Shown here: positions 10,443-19,516 of the stretch, in pieces
How positions within the stretch are numbered: the stretch's first letter is position 1
How the letters are laid out: each line of letters starts with the position of its first letter
Source of the DNA: Alphaproteobacteria bacterium
Lineage (GTDB): Bacteria > Pseudomonadota > Alphaproteobacteria > Rhodobacterales > Rhodobacteraceae
Assembly: GCA_030429495.1 (NCBI GenBank)
Contig: JAUIFH010000001.1
Span: 124,001-188,000 of the forward strand
Reading direction: 5' to 3'
DNA: 64,000 nt
The notes under the pieces: model-generated
Seen by the model: only the letters and a program-made list of their open reading frames with translations
Told to the model about the DNA's origin: nothing
Databases searched by the model: none
Made by a program: the position numbers and the translations under genes

Positions 10443-11753
10443 GTGCAGATTGGGAGTCTTGCACAAGACGCGGCTGGACATGGACCGCCGGCGCCTGCCG
10501 GCGGCCGGCGCGTGCTCGTGGTCGATGACAGCCGAATGCAGCGCCGGATTCTGTCCTCCCAGCTGGTACGTGCCGGCTACACCGTGGTTGAGGCGGCGTC
10601 CGCCGAGGAAGCGTTGGCCATCAGCGCGGACGAGCCGCCAGAACTGGTCATTTCAGACTGGATGATGCCGGGAATGTCCGGGATCGAATTCTGTCAGGCG
10701 CTCCGTGCCCGGGCCGGCGAAAGCTATGTCTATTTCATTCTTTTGACGTCAAAGACCGAATCCGCCGAGATCGCCCGTGGTCTCGACGGTGGCGCCGACG
10801 ATTTCCTGACCAAGCCGGTAAGCGGCGATGAGCTGCGGGCCCGGATTTCCGCAGGCGAACGCATTCTTCGCATGGAGCGGGAGCTGACCGACAAGAACCG
10901 GTTGCTGTCGTCGACCCTCGGCGAATTGCAGTCGCTCTACGACTCGATCGACCGCGATCTGGTAGAGGCGCAGAAACTCCAGCAAAGCCTTGTGCGCGAC
11001 CGGCACCGCGACTTCGGCGCAGCCGAAGTCAGCCTGTTGCTGCGCCCGTCGGGCCGCGTCGGCGGCGATCTGGTCGGCTTCTTTCCGATCAACGACCGGA
11101 GCATCGGCGTTTTCTCGATCGACGTCTCCGGTCACGGGATCACGTCCGCACTTATGACCGCGCGGCTTGCAGGTTACCTGTCCGGCGGATCGCCCGAACA
11201 GAACATTGCGCTGGTGCCTACCTCGTCGGGCGCCTACGAGCCGCGCGCGCCTGATGAGGTTGCGGGCCAACTGAACCGGATCGTGGTTCAGGACATGCAG
11301 ACAGAGACATATTTCACAATGGCCTATGCCGATGTCGATCTGGTTTCAGGTCAGGTCCGGCTGGTGCAGGCGGGCCATCCCCATCCCGCTATCCAGCGTC
11401 GAGATGGTGGCGTGGAATTCCTTGGCTGCGGCGGTCTGCCCGTCGGCCTGATCGACGATGCGGGTTACGAGACCGTCGAAGCGACGCTGGAATCGGGCGA
11501 CCGGCTTTTCCTGATGTCCGACGGAATCACAGAGGCAGAAGGGCCGTCAGGCAGGCAACTGGGGGAAAGCGGAGTGGCCACGCTGTTGACACGCTGTGCC
11601 GGACTGCGCGCGACAGCGTTCCTCGAAGCCTTCATGTGGCATCTGAGCGATTTCGCCGGGCCGGACTTTGCCGACGACGTTTCGGGCGCGTTCTTCGACT
11701 TCCACGGCGCCAGCAGGGACGGTCACAATCCCCGCAGCGCCGCGGAAAGGTAG
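10443..11753 (+). CDS. response regulator with PP2C/SpoIIE-type phosphatase output
   Basis: A 436-residue two-domain signalling protein. Residues about 22-145 form a receiver: acidic pair Asp28-Asp29, phosphoacceptor Asp72 in ISDWMMPG, and the switch lysine in FLTKPVS. A coiled linker follows (about 150-185, ending LVEAQKLQQSLV), then an RsbU/SpoIIE-type serine phosphatase with its metal-binding residues in RVGGDLVGFF, DVSGHG, MSDGITEA and FADDVSG. The family acts on phosphorylated STAS-type anti-anti-sigma factors, but none is nearby. I chose the GTG at 10443, which has GGAAGG about 9 bases upstream; an ATG frame to 10341 would add 34 unconvincing residues. Its 3' end overlaps the convergent Nudix gene by 31 bases. 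Confidence 0.9.
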   Translation: MQIGSLAQDAAGHGPPAPAGGRRVLVVDDSRMQRRILSSQLVRAGYTVVEAASAEEALAISADEPPELVISDWMMPGMSGIEFCQALRARAGESYVYFILLTSKTESAEIARGLDGGADDFLTKPVSGDELRARISAGERILRMERELTDKNRLLSSTLGELQSLYDSIDRDLVEAQKLQQSLVRDRHRDFGAAEVSLLLRPSGRVGGDLVGFFPINDRSIGVFSIDVSGHGITSALMTARLAGYLSGGSPEQNIALVPTSSGAYEPRAPDEVAGQLNRIVVQDMQTETYFTMAYADVDLVSGQVRLVQAGHPHPAIQRRDGGVEFLGCGGLPVGLIDDAGYETVEATLESGDRLFLMSDGITEAEGPSGRQLGESGVATLLTRCAGLRATAFLEAFMWHLSDFAGPDFADDVSGAFFDFHGASRDGHNPRSAAER

Positions 11754-12166
11754 TGCCGGTCACCATCGTTTCCGACAAGCGCCACCGCAGCCGAAGGCGA
11801 CATCCACACAGCCTCATGCCCTTCTTCCGTCGGGGCGGACCGTTCAAGCACGGGCCGCGCGAGATAGATCGTGCATAGCTTCTCCGCCCATTTGTCGTAT
11901 TCGGGCATATAGACGAACCGCCGGAATGCACCGAGGCGTCGCGGATTGGCGATCGACCAGCCGGTTTCCTCGAAGACCTCGCGGTGCAGCGCGCGCAGTG
12001 GCGATTCGCCGGGATCAATGCCGCCGCCCGGCAACTGAAACTCCGGCTCCGGCTCTGCCTGATGGGTCAACAGGACGTCATTGCCGCGCAGGAGAACCGC
12101 GTAGACGCCGCGCCTGATCCCGTAGCGTCGGCCGGGTTCCGGCCCCTCTCCGAACCGCCTGATCAT
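11723..12166 (-). CDS. Nudix hydrolase
   Basis: A 147-residue Nudix-fold pyrophosphohydrolase. The Nudix box is complete around residues 47-70 (GX5EX7REVXEEXGW), so the magnesium-binding glutamates are present. The substrate is not evident; the arrangement RRYGIRRGVYAVLL before the box and the FVYMPEYDKWAEKLCTIY segment after it resemble the MutT/NUDIX group acting on nucleoside diphosphate derivatives or oxidised nucleotides. It is convergent with the receiver-PP2C gene, sharing 31 bases at the 3' ends, and divergent from hslO. Confidence 0.88.
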   Translation of the reverse strand: MIRRFGEGPEPGRRYGIRRGVYAVLLRGNDVLLTHQAEPEPEFQLPGGGIDPGESPLRALHREVFEETGWSIANPRRLGAFRRFVYMPEYDKWAEKLCTIYLARPVLERSAPTEEGHEAVWMSPSAAVALVGNDGDRHYLSAALRGL

Positions 12167-12243
12167 TGCCCCTCCTTTGGTGCCAAGGTTGTCGTCCCCA
12201 TATTCAGGGAGTAAGGCAAGACGCGAGCCACAAGGAAATCAAG

Positions 12244-13245
12244 ATGACTAGCCTGTCGCAGATCGCATGGGACGATACCGTCCTTCCTTTTCAACTCGAC
12301 CGCAGCAATCTGCGCGGACGGGTCGCGCGGCTTGACGGGGTTCTCGACCGGGTGCTTCGGCAGCATCGCTACCCGGACCCGATCGAAGCGCTGGTGGCTG
12401 AGGCGGCGCTGCTTACGGCGCTGATTGGACAAACCATTAAACTGCGCTGGAAGCTCTCGCTTCAGATTCGCGGCGACGGTCCTGTGCGGATCATTGCCAC
12501 CGATTACTACGCCCCGAGCCGCGACGGCGGCGCGGCGCGAATTCGCGCCTGGGCATCCTACGATGCCGACCGGTTGCAAGGCGACGCGCCGGGTTTTCCG
12601 CAGATCGGTCAGGGCTACTTCGCGATCCTTCTCGATCAGGGCGCGGGGACCGTGCCCTATCAGGGCATCACCCCGATATCCGGCGGATCCCTTTCCGCCT
12701 GTGCAGAGACGTATTTCGCCCAATCGGAACAGTTGCCGACGCGCTTCGCGCTGGCTTTCGGCCGCTCCATGCTTCCGGGTGAGCAGGAACGCTGGCGCGC
12801 GGGTGGCGTGATGCTCCAGGCGATGCCGAAAGCCTCGGCGCCGATGACCGGCGACGGGGCCAGCGGCGAGGACGGATTGCTTCGCGCCGAAGATATTCTG
12901 GACGGGGAAGAGGGCGAAGACTGGGCGCGCGCGAACCACCTCCTCTCGACCGTAGAGGAGATGGAGCTTGTCGGGCCGCAGGTTGCGCCGACCGATCTTC
13001 TCGTGCGTCTCTTCCACGAGGAGCGGCCACGGGTCTTCGATGCCCAGGCCGTCACGTTCGGCTGCTCCTGCTCACCCGAGAAGGTGCGCGAGAGCCTGTC
13101 GATCTATTCCGCCAAGGATATCGGTCATATGACGACTGATGACGGGACGGTCACCGCCGATTGTCAATTCTGCGGCGCCCACTATGAGTTCGACCCGATG
13201 ACGCTTGGTTTCGAGGCCACGAAGGTGCCCGATGACGGCGCTTGA
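12244..13245 (+). CDS. hslO: redox-regulated chaperone Hsp33
   Basis: Hsp33 is a cytosolic holdase that is activated when oxidants or unfolding strip zinc from its C-terminal cysteines. Here the four cysteines are intact as C-x-C near residue 278 (FGCSCSPEKV) and C-x2-C near residue 311 (DCQFCGAHY), the canonical zinc switch. The 333-residue length is slightly above the usual 290. The start ATG at 12244 is chosen because the protein begins MTSLSQIAWDDTVLPFQL, typical of alphaproteobacterial homologues. Its 3' end overlaps nudL by 14 bases, so the two are probably translationally linked. Confidence 0.95.
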   Translation: MTSLSQIAWDDTVLPFQLDRSNLRGRVARLDGVLDRVLRQHRYPDPIEALVAEAALLTALIGQTIKLRWKLSLQIRGDGPVRIIATDYYAPSRDGGAARIRAWASYDADRLQGDAPGFPQIGQGYFAILLDQGAGTVPYQGITPISGGSLSACAETYFAQSEQLPTRFALAFGRSMLPGEQERWRAGGVMLQAMPKASAPMTGDGASGEDGLLRAEDILDGEEGEDWARANHLLSTVEEMELVGPQVAPTDLLVRLFHEERPRVFDAQAVTFGCSCSPEKVRESLSIYSAKDIGHMTTDDGTVTADCQFCGAHYEFDPMTLGFEATKVPDDGA

Positions 13246-13834
13246 TCCTCCGGCGGTCCTGCGCGCGGCGCTGGAAAGGCCGGGCCGGGAAACATCCGAC
13301 TACGACCTGAACCCGGGAACCGTCCTGCCCGCTGGCCGCGTTCTGCGACCGGCGGCAGTTCTCGTTCCTCTCACCGTCGGGCCTCACGGTTATGAAGTGA
13401 TCCTGACCAAGCGGTCGTCGCGCCTGAAACACCATCCGGGCCAGATCGCATTTCCCGGCGGAAAGGTGGACGATACCGATGCCGGCCCGGTCGAAGCTGC
13501 CCTGCGCGAGGCGCGGGAAGAGATCGGACTGCCGGCCGGGTCTGTGGACATCCTTGGGACATGGTCAGCGCATGAAACGGTTACCGGTTTCCTGATGACG
13601 CCCGTTTTCGGAATTGTCAGAGACGATTTCCGACCAATCCCTGAGGCCGGCGAGGTCGACGAAGTCTTTTCCGTTCCCCTCGGCCATGTCGCCGATCCGG
13701 CGCGGTTCCGGATCGAAGGTCGGTTATGGCGCGGTCAGTTCCGCCGCTACTACGTCGTGCCCTACGGCCCATATTACATCTGGGGCGCAACCGCGCGTAT
13801 CCTGCGGGCGCTTGCGGACAGGATGGCGGCATGA
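13232..13834 (+). CDS. nudL: CoA pyrophosphatase, Nudix family (NudL-like)
   Basis: A 200-residue Nudix protein of the CoA-diphosphatase group, expected to split CoA or oxidised CoA into 4'-phosphopantetheine and 3',5'-ADP. The sequence VILTKRSSRLKHHPGQIAFPGG just ahead of the Nudix box (split here as LTKRSSRLKHHPGQI and AFPGGK) is the NuCoA-type signature, and the box GX5EX7REAREEIGL follows. The ATG at 13232 lies inside the end of hslO, and the stop codon shares ATGA with the start of cca, giving a tightly packed hslO-nudL-cca unit. Confidence 0.88.
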   Translation: MTALDPPAVLRAALERPGRETSDYDLNPGTVLPAGRVLRPAAVLVPLTVGPHGYEVILTKRSSRLKHHPGQIAFPGGKVDDTDAGPVEAALREAREEIGLPAGSVDILGTWSAHETVTGFLMTPVFGIVRDDFRPIPEAGEVDEVFSVPLGHVADPARFRIEGRLWRGQFRRYYVVPYGPYYIWGATARILRALADRMAA

Positions 13835-14973
13835 GGATCACGGGCGACTGGATCGAAGCGGCGGGGGTGCAACGCGTGCTGCGCCTTCTGACGGATGCCG
13901 GGCATCGCGGCCTGCTCGTCGGCGGATGCGTGCGCAACGCGCTTATCGGTCAGCCCGTTGCCGATATCGACATCGCGACCGACGCGGTGCCCGAGGTCGT
14001 GATGACGCTCGCCAAGGGCGCAGGTCTGAAAGTCGTTCCAACCGGCATCGAGCACGGCACCGTCACGATCGTCTTCGATGGTGTCCCGCACGAGGTCACG
14101 ACGTTCCGCCAGGACGTAGAGACCGATGGCCGCCGCGCGACGATCGCATACGCAACGCGGATAGAGGTGGATGCCGGGCGGCGCGACTTCACCATGAATG
14201 CGCTTTATGCCGAGGCCGACGGAACGGTCGTCGACCCGCTTGGCGGGCTTCCCGACCTGCGGGCGCGCCGTGTCCGCTTCGTCGGCGACGCCGGTGCGCG
14301 CATCCGCGAAGACTATCTGCGAATCCTGCGGTTCTTCCGCTTCCATGCCTGGTATGGCGATCCCTCGTATGGAATGGATCCAGACGCGCTTACCGCCTGT
14401 GCCGAAAATTCCGCCGGAATAGACACGCTTTCTACGGAACGGATCGGACATGAGCTTCGCCGCATGCTGGCGGCGCCGGACCCTGCGCCATCGGTTGCCG
14501 CGATGCAGGCGGCAGGCATTCTGGCGCGAATTCTGCCCGGCGCTGATGCAAGGGCGCTGGCACCGCTGGTCCATCTGGAGGGCGACACCCCGCCGGATTG
14601 GCTGCGTCGACTGACGGCGCTGGGCGGCGTGGACGAGGCCGAAGCCCTACGGCTCTCCCGAGATGAGGCGCGCCAGCTTGGCATTCTCCGGTCCGGCACT
14701 ACCTCTGAGGTGGGTCCGGCGGAGCTGGCATACAGGCACGGCGCGCGGGTCGCGCATGACATCCTGCTGGTCCGGGCGGCAATGCTCGGCCAGCAGCTGC
14801 CTGAAGCCTGGGAAGCACAAGTCGCCCAAGGTGCTGCGGCGGCCTTTCCGGTCACAGCGGCTGACCTCATGGAGCAGTTTCGGGGCGCCGATCTGGGGCG
14901 GCAACTGAGGGAACTTGAGGCGCGCTGGATCGCGTCCGGGTTTGAATTGTCCCGGGAACAATTGCTGGCTTGA
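13831..14973 (+). CDS. cca: CCA tRNA nucleotidyltransferase
   Basis: Adds or repairs the 3'-CCA end of tRNA. The class II nucleotidyltransferase head is clear: LLVGGCVRNALIG near residues 29-41, the catalytic DIDIATDA pair of aspartates near 47-54, then the RRDFTMNALYAEADG motif near residues 112-126. The neck continues with EDYLRILRFFRFHA. There is no HD phosphohydrolase domain, as is usual for alphaproteobacterial forms of about 380 residues. The start ATG overlaps the nudL stop (ATGA), which suggests coupled translation. Poly(A) polymerase activity is an unlikely alternative given the length and motifs. Confidence 0.92.
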   Translation: MRITGDWIEAAGVQRVLRLLTDAGHRGLLVGGCVRNALIGQPVADIDIATDAVPEVVMTLAKGAGLKVVPTGIEHGTVTIVFDGVPHEVTTFRQDVETDGRRATIAYATRIEVDAGRRDFTMNALYAEADGTVVDPLGGLPDLRARRVRFVGDAGARIREDYLRILRFFRFHAWYGDPSYGMDPDALTACAENSAGIDTLSTERIGHELRRMLAAPDPAPSVAAMQAAGILARILPGADARALAPLVHLEGDTPPDWLRRLTALGGVDEAEALRLSRDEARQLGILRSGTTSEVGPAELAYRHGARVAHDILLVRAAMLGQQLPEAWEAQVAQGAAAAFPVTAADLMEQFRGADLGRQLRELEARWIASGFELSREQLLA

Positions 14974-15028
14974 AAGCGCGCACCGGCCGACGGCAGAATC
15001 GGACGGCCATGCCGAAAGAGGTTCTTCG

Positions 15029-15625
15029 ATGCCGATCGACTCGTTGCCCGCGCTGATCGCGCTGGCCGTCGCCACCTTGTTCACACCGGGCCCGAACAAC
15101 GCCATGCTGGCGGCTTCGGGCGCGAATTTCGGGTTTCGCCGGACGGTTCCGCACCTGCTTGGCGTGGCGACCGGCTTTCCGCTGATGTTGCTGATTGTCG
15201 GTCTTCTTCTTGGCGGCCTGTTCCAGACGAGCGCAGTCCTGCGCGAAATACTGCGTTGGGGTGGCGCGGCGCTTCTTCTCTGGATCGCGTGGAAAGTGGC
15301 AAGTTCGGGCGGAATTGGGTCGAAAAAGGCGTCGGGCCGCCCGATGACCTTTGTCGAGGCAGTGGGCTTTCAATGGGTGAACCCGAAGGCGTGGTCGATG
15401 GCGGTTGCGGCAACGTCGCAGTTCATCCTGCCCGCCGCGCCGGTGACAACCGCAGCGATCGTGACAGCGGCCTTCCTGACGCTCGGCCTCGGTTCGGCCA
15501 CGACCTGGACCTATGCGGGCCAGGCAATCGGGCGGTGGCTGACGACCGCGAGACGGCTACGGGCATTCAACCTTGTCATGGCGGCGCTGATCGTTCTGTC
15601 CATCGTCGAGATCGTCCGCCACTAA
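15029..15625 (+). CDS. LysE/RhtB-family amino acid exporter
   Basis: A 198-residue membrane protein of the LysE superfamily, which exports amino acids or their derivatives by proton exchange. The N-terminal ALAVATLFTPGPNNAMLAAS carries the conserved P-G-P-N motif after the first helix, and GFRRTVPHLLGVATGF follows as in RhtB proteins. About six hydrophobic segments are present. An AGAGG ribosome site precedes the ATG at 15029. The substrate cannot be assigned. It follows cca by 55 bases on the same strand and is probably a separate or terminal gene. Confidence 0.88.
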   Translation: MPIDSLPALIALAVATLFTPGPNNAMLAASGANFGFRRTVPHLLGVATGFPLMLLIVGLLLGGLFQTSAVLREILRWGGAALLLWIAWKVASSGGIGSKKASGRPMTFVEAVGFQWVNPKAWSMAVAATSQFILPAAPVTTAAIVTAAFLTLGLGSATTWTYAGQAIGRWLTTARRLRAFNLVMAALIVLSIVEIVRH

Positions 15626-15725
15626 GGATTGTATCCGTCGTCGGGCGCTTGAGGTGGGTACAATCCCGGGGATGACAAGCCTTGGCGTTTGCGCTATCCC
15701 GAGGCCATCCAGATGGAGGTGAACT

Positions 15726-15758
15726 ATGAGATACGGGATTTTCGTACTGCTCGCCTGA
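15726..15758 (+). CDS. ten-residue open frame with a strong ribosome site (possible leader peptide)
   Basis: An ATG at 15726 is preceded by GGAGGTGAACT, a near-ideal ribosome site with good spacing. The frame encodes only MRYGIFVLLA before a TGA. The sequence looks like the start of a signal peptide or lipoprotein leader that has been cut short, or like a regulatory leader peptide. It ends 75 bases before the start of the first ABC exporter gene, in a region with no other gene. No stem-loop that would make it a transcription attenuator is obvious. It may simply be a decayed gene remnant. Confidence 0.3.
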   Translation: MRYGIFVLLA

Positions 15759-15833
15759 GCCGGACCGATCCCCGTAGTGGCGGTCCCGCGACGCACCGCC
15801 TTTGCCCATACTCACATTTTCCGGATGCCCTCC

Positions 15834-17687
15834 ATGTTTCGTTTCTTCGAGAATCTCGTCGACCCCTATGTGGTCTATGAAGAGAAGGATGCGCCCAACC
15901 AGCGGCTGCTTCCCTTCCTTATGGATTATGCCCGGCCGTTCCGCGGCGTATTCGTTGTGACGGCGATCTTCACGACCGCCGTCGCGATGATCGAGATCGG
16001 CCTGATCTGGTATGTCGGCCGCCTGGTTGACCTTCTGAGCAACGGCACACCCGCAGAGATTTGGGCCGCGCACGGGACCGAATTCATTCTGGCGGCCCTT
16101 GCCATTCTCTTCATCCGTCCCGTGCTCAGCGGGATTGATGTCGCGCTTCTCCACAATACGATCATGCCGAATTTCGGCGCGCTCATCCGCTGGCGGTCGC
16201 ACCGGCACGTGTTGCGCCAGCCTGTCGGCTGGTTCGAGAACGATTTCGCGGGACGCATTGCCAACCGGATTATGCAGACACCGCCCGCCGCCGGCGACGC
16301 CGTGTTCCAGACCTTCGATGCGGTCGCCTTTGCCATCACGTCACTGATCGGATCGGTCGCGCTTCTTTCTACCGCCGATCTCCGGCTGGTGGTTCCGCTT
16401 GTCGTCTGGATCGTCGTCTACGCGCTGCTCCTGCGCTGGACGGTCAAGCGCGTCGGCCCGGCATCGACCGCAGCCTCGGAAGCGAGATCCGCGGTCACAG
16501 GCCGGGTCGTGGACAGCTATACAAACATCCATTCGGTCAAGATGTTCGCGCATCACGACCGGGAAATCGCCTATGCCGGCGAGGTGATCGAGACCGCGCG
16601 AAAGACCGTCCAGACGGAAATGCGGCTCATCACCAAGATGGATGTCGCGCTGACGATGCTGAACGGCTGCCTCATCGTCGCGGTCACCGGCCTTGCGCTG
16701 TGGCTGTGGCATCAGGGGGAGGCGACGATCGGACTTGTCGCCGCCGCGACCGCGCTCGTCCTGCGGCTGAACAACATGACCTACTGGATCATGTGGGCGA
16801 CGTCGAACCTCGTCCAGGCCCTCGGAGTTGTCGCCGAGGGGATGCAGACCATCGCTCAACCCATCGCGCTGACCGACAGTCCTGGTGCGAAACCGCTGGA
16901 ATTCCACGCCGGGAAAATCGAGATTCAGTCTCTGTCTCACCACTACGGGCGCGGATCGGGCGGCCTTGCGAAGGTCGACCTGACAATCCGTCCCGGTGAA
17001 AAGATAGGGCTTGTGGGCCGGTCCGGCTCCGGCAAGTCGACGCTGGTGAAGCTTCTTCTCCGTTTCTATGACGCCGAGGGTGGGCGCATCCTGATCGACG
17101 GTCAGGACGTTTCCGACGTAACACAGGACAGCTTGCGCCGGCGGATCGGCATGGTTCAGCAGGATAGCTCGCTCCTCCATCGCTCCGTGCGGGAGAACAT
17201 CCTTTACGGGCGGCCGGAGGCGACCGAGGCAGAGATGATCGAGGCGGCCCGGCGCGCCGAGGCGCATGACTTCATCCTTGAACTCACCGACCCGGAGGGG
17301 CGGCGCGGTTACGACGCAGAAGTCGGCGAACGCGGCGTGAAGCTCTCCGGCGGACAGCGGCAGCGCGTGGCGCTTGCCCGTGTGATCCTGAAGGAGGCGC
17401 CGATCCTTGTTCTGGATGAGGCGACCTCGGCGCTCGACAGTGAGGTCGAGGCGGCGATTCAGGAAACGCTTTACGGTGTCATGGAGGGCAAGACGGTGAT
17501 CGCCATCGCACACAGGCTCTCCACCATCGCGCGGATGGATCGTATCGTCGTTCTCGACAACGGCCGTGTCGCCGAGGAAGGCAGCCATGTGGACCTTCTG
17601 GCTGCGGGTGGCCTTTACGCCCGCTTCTGGGAGAGGCAGTCTGGCGGCTTCATCGGCACCGAAGAGGATCAGGAGGCGGCGGAATGA
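15834..17687 (+). CDS. ABC transporter, fused permease and ATPase (first of pair)
   Basis: A 617-residue type IV exporter half: an N-terminal membrane domain (about residues 40-330, six helices) and a C-terminal ATPase. In the ATPase, Walker A is GRSGSGKST, the signature is LSGGQRQ and Walker B is ILVLDEATSALD, all intact. I placed the start at the ATG giving MFRFFENLVDPYVVYEE, which matches the usual opening of these Rhodobacterales proteins; an ATG at 15825 adds three residues. The stop overlaps the start of the second ABC gene (ATGA). With that paralogue it probably forms a heterodimeric exporter of lipid, peptide or drug-like compounds; the substrate is unknown. Confidence 0.9.
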   Translation: MFRFFENLVDPYVVYEEKDAPNQRLLPFLMDYARPFRGVFVVTAIFTTAVAMIEIGLIWYVGRLVDLLSNGTPAEIWAAHGTEFILAALAILFIRPVLSGIDVALLHNTIMPNFGALIRWRSHRHVLRQPVGWFENDFAGRIANRIMQTPPAAGDAVFQTFDAVAFAITSLIGSVALLSTADLRLVVPLVVWIVVYALLLRWTVKRVGPASTAASEARSAVTGRVVDSYTNIHSVKMFAHHDREIAYAGEVIETARKTVQTEMRLITKMDVALTMLNGCLIVAVTGLALWLWHQGEATIGLVAAATALVLRLNNMTYWIMWATSNLVQALGVVAEGMQTIAQPIALTDSPGAKPLEFHAGKIEIQSLSHHYGRGSGGLAKVDLTIRPGEKIGLVGRSGSGKSTLVKLLLRFYDAEGGRILIDGQDVSDVTQDSLRRRIGMVQQDSSLLHRSVRENILYGRPEATEAEMIEAARRAEAHDFILELTDPEGRRGYDAEVGERGVKLSGGQRQRVALARVILKEAPILVLDEATSALDSEVEAAIQETLYGVMEGKTVIAIAHRLSTIARMDRIVVLDNGRVAEEGSHVDLLAAGGLYARFWERQSGGFIGTEEDQEAAE

Positions 17688-19516
17688 AGATCGGCGACAT
17701 GATCGACGCCTTCCGCCCGGCCGAAGGGCCACCACCACGGACGCTGGGCGCGTTCTTTCTCTGGTGCCTCTCGGGCGCGTGGGGTCCGCTCGTGCTGGCA
17801 GCGGTGCTTTCGGCGATCGCAGGCACGATGGAGGTCGTGACGGCCTGGTATCTCGGCCGCGTGGTCGACCTCGCGGGGTCGGGCGACCCGGTGGCCACAC
17901 TGTCCGCGAACGGGCCGTTGCTGGTCGGATTCGTCCTGTTCCTCGTCGTGCTGCGGCCGATTGCCTTCGGGCTGTCGGCGGCCTCCAACTCCGTTGTCGT
18001 CCAGCCGAACGTTCTGCCGCTTGTCCTGTCCCGCCTGCATCGCTGGACAATGGGTCAGGCGGTCACCTTCTTCGATAACGACTTTGCGGGGCGTATCGCA
18101 CAGAAGCAGATGCAGGCCGCCCGCGCCGTTACCGACGTGGCGAGCGAAACGATCAACACGATCGCATTTGCGCTGGCCTCGATGATCGGCTCGGTCCTGT
18201 TCCTGCTGACCATTGATCCATGGATGGCGGTGGCGCTGGGCGTCTGGATCATACTCTATCTCGCCCTGATCCGTGCCTTTCTGCCGCGCGTTCGTGGCAA
18301 GTCGGCGGCCCGTGCCGGGGCGCGGGCGATGGTGACCGGGCAGGTCGTGGACACGATCACCAACATCAAGACCGTGAAGCTGTTCGCCCACGCCGACCAC
18401 GAGGACAAGGCGGCGCTGCGCGCGATGTCGGGCTTTCGCGACACCGCTTTGGATTTCGGGATCCTGTCGGCATGGTTCCGGTTGTCGCTGATGACGGTCG
18501 CTGGCGTATTGCCGGTGATCCTGATCGGCGGGACCCTCTGGCTCTGGTCGCTTGGCGCCGCGACGGCCGGAGATATTGCGGCGGCCGGCGCCGTGTCGAT
18601 CCGCATCGCGCAGATGACCGGCTGGGTCAGCTTCACGCTGATGTCGATCTACGCGTCGATCGGTGAGGTCGAGGACGGGATCCGGACACTGACCCCGCCG
18701 CATACCCTGACCGACAGGCCCGGCGCGGGTCAGCTTGGCCGGATCTCGGGCGAGGTTCGCTTCGATGGCGTGAGCTTTGCCTACGGCCGCAAGAAGGGTG
18801 GTCTGGACGATGTGACTTTGCGCATTCGTCCCGGGGAAAAGATCGGCATCGTCGGCGCATCGGGTGCGGGCAAGTCGACACTCGTCGCGCTGCTGCTAAG
18901 GCTCTATGACGCCGAAAAAGGCCGAATTCTGGTCGATGAGCACGACGTTCGCGAGGTGACACAGGAAAGCCTCCGCGGCCAGATCGGCATGGTCACGCAG
19001 GAAACCGCCATGTTCAACCGGTCCGCCCGCGACAATATCCTCTACGGTCGGCCCGGCGCGACCGAAGAAGACTTGAATGCCGCCGCGAAAGCCGCTGAGG
19101 CGGACGAATTCATCCACGGGCTTCAGGACCACAAGGGCCGCACCGGCTACGATGCGTATCTTGGCGAACGGGGCGTGAAGCTTTCCGGCGGGCAGCGGCA
19201 ACGGATCGCGCTTGCCCGCGCCTTCATCAAGGATGCGCCGATCCTCGTTCTGGACGAGGCGACCTCAGCGCTCGATTCCGAAGTCGAGGCGCAGGTGCAG
19301 GGCGCGCTTCACCGGGTTATGGAAGGTAAGACGGTGCTTGCCATCGCGCATCGGCTTTCCACCATCGCCGAGATGGATCGCATCGTCGTTCTCGATCAGG
19401 GCCGGATCGTCGAGGAAGGCAGCCATACAGACCTTCTGGCCAAGGGCGGGCTTTATGCACGCTACTGGGACCGCCAGTCCGGTGGTTTCATCTGCGTTGA
19501 AGAGGCCGCCGAGTGA
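17684..19516 (+). CDS. ABC transporter, fused permease and ATPase (second of pair)
   Basis: A 610-residue paralogue of the gene just upstream, with the same domain order. Walker A is GASGAGKST, the signature LSGGQRQ, and Walker B ILVLDEATSALD, so both members of the pair appear able to hydrolyse ATP (no degenerate site is visible). The membrane half begins after a cytoplasmic stretch (MIDAFRPAEGPP). The start shares ATGA with the stop of the first gene, and the stop overlaps the GTG of the methyltransferase downstream, so the three are packed as one unit. A tandem duplication is the simplest origin. Confidence 0.9.
   Translation: MKIGDMIDAFRPAEGPPPRTLGAFFLWCLSGAWGPLVLAAVLSAIAGTMEVVTAWYLGRVVDLAGSGDPVATLSANGPLLVGFVLFLVVLRPIAFGLSAASNSVVVQPNVLPLVLSRLHRWTMGQAVTFFDNDFAGRIAQKQMQAARAVTDVASETINTIAFALASMIGSVLFLLTIDPWMAVALGVWIILYLALIRAFLPRVRGKSAARAGARAMVTGQVVDTITNIKTVKLFAHADHEDKAALRAMSGFRDTALDFGILSAWFRLSLMTVAGVLPVILIGGTLWLWSLGAATAGDIAAAGAVSIRIAQMTGWVSFTLMSIYASIGEVEDGIRTLTPPHTLTDRPGAGQLGRISGEVRFDGVSFAYGRKKGGLDDVTLRIRPGEKIGIVGASGAGKSTLVALLLRLYDAEKGRILVDEHDVREVTQESLRGQIGMVTQETAMFNRSARDNILYGRPGATEEDLNAAAKAAEADEFIHGLQDHKGRTGYDAYLGERGVKLSGGQRQRIALARAFIKDAPILVLDEATSALDSEVEAQVQGALHRVMEGKTVLAIAHRLSTIAEMDRIVVLDQGRIVEEGSHTDLLAKGGLYARYWDRQSGGFICVEEAAE

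Noticed and set aside
9947-11753. Complete RsbU-type partner-switching system
   Set aside because: The STAS protein, anti-sigma kinase and sigma factor are not present.
16341-18050. Open frame of 569 codons antisense to both ABC genes
   Set aside because: Shadow of GC-biased codons.
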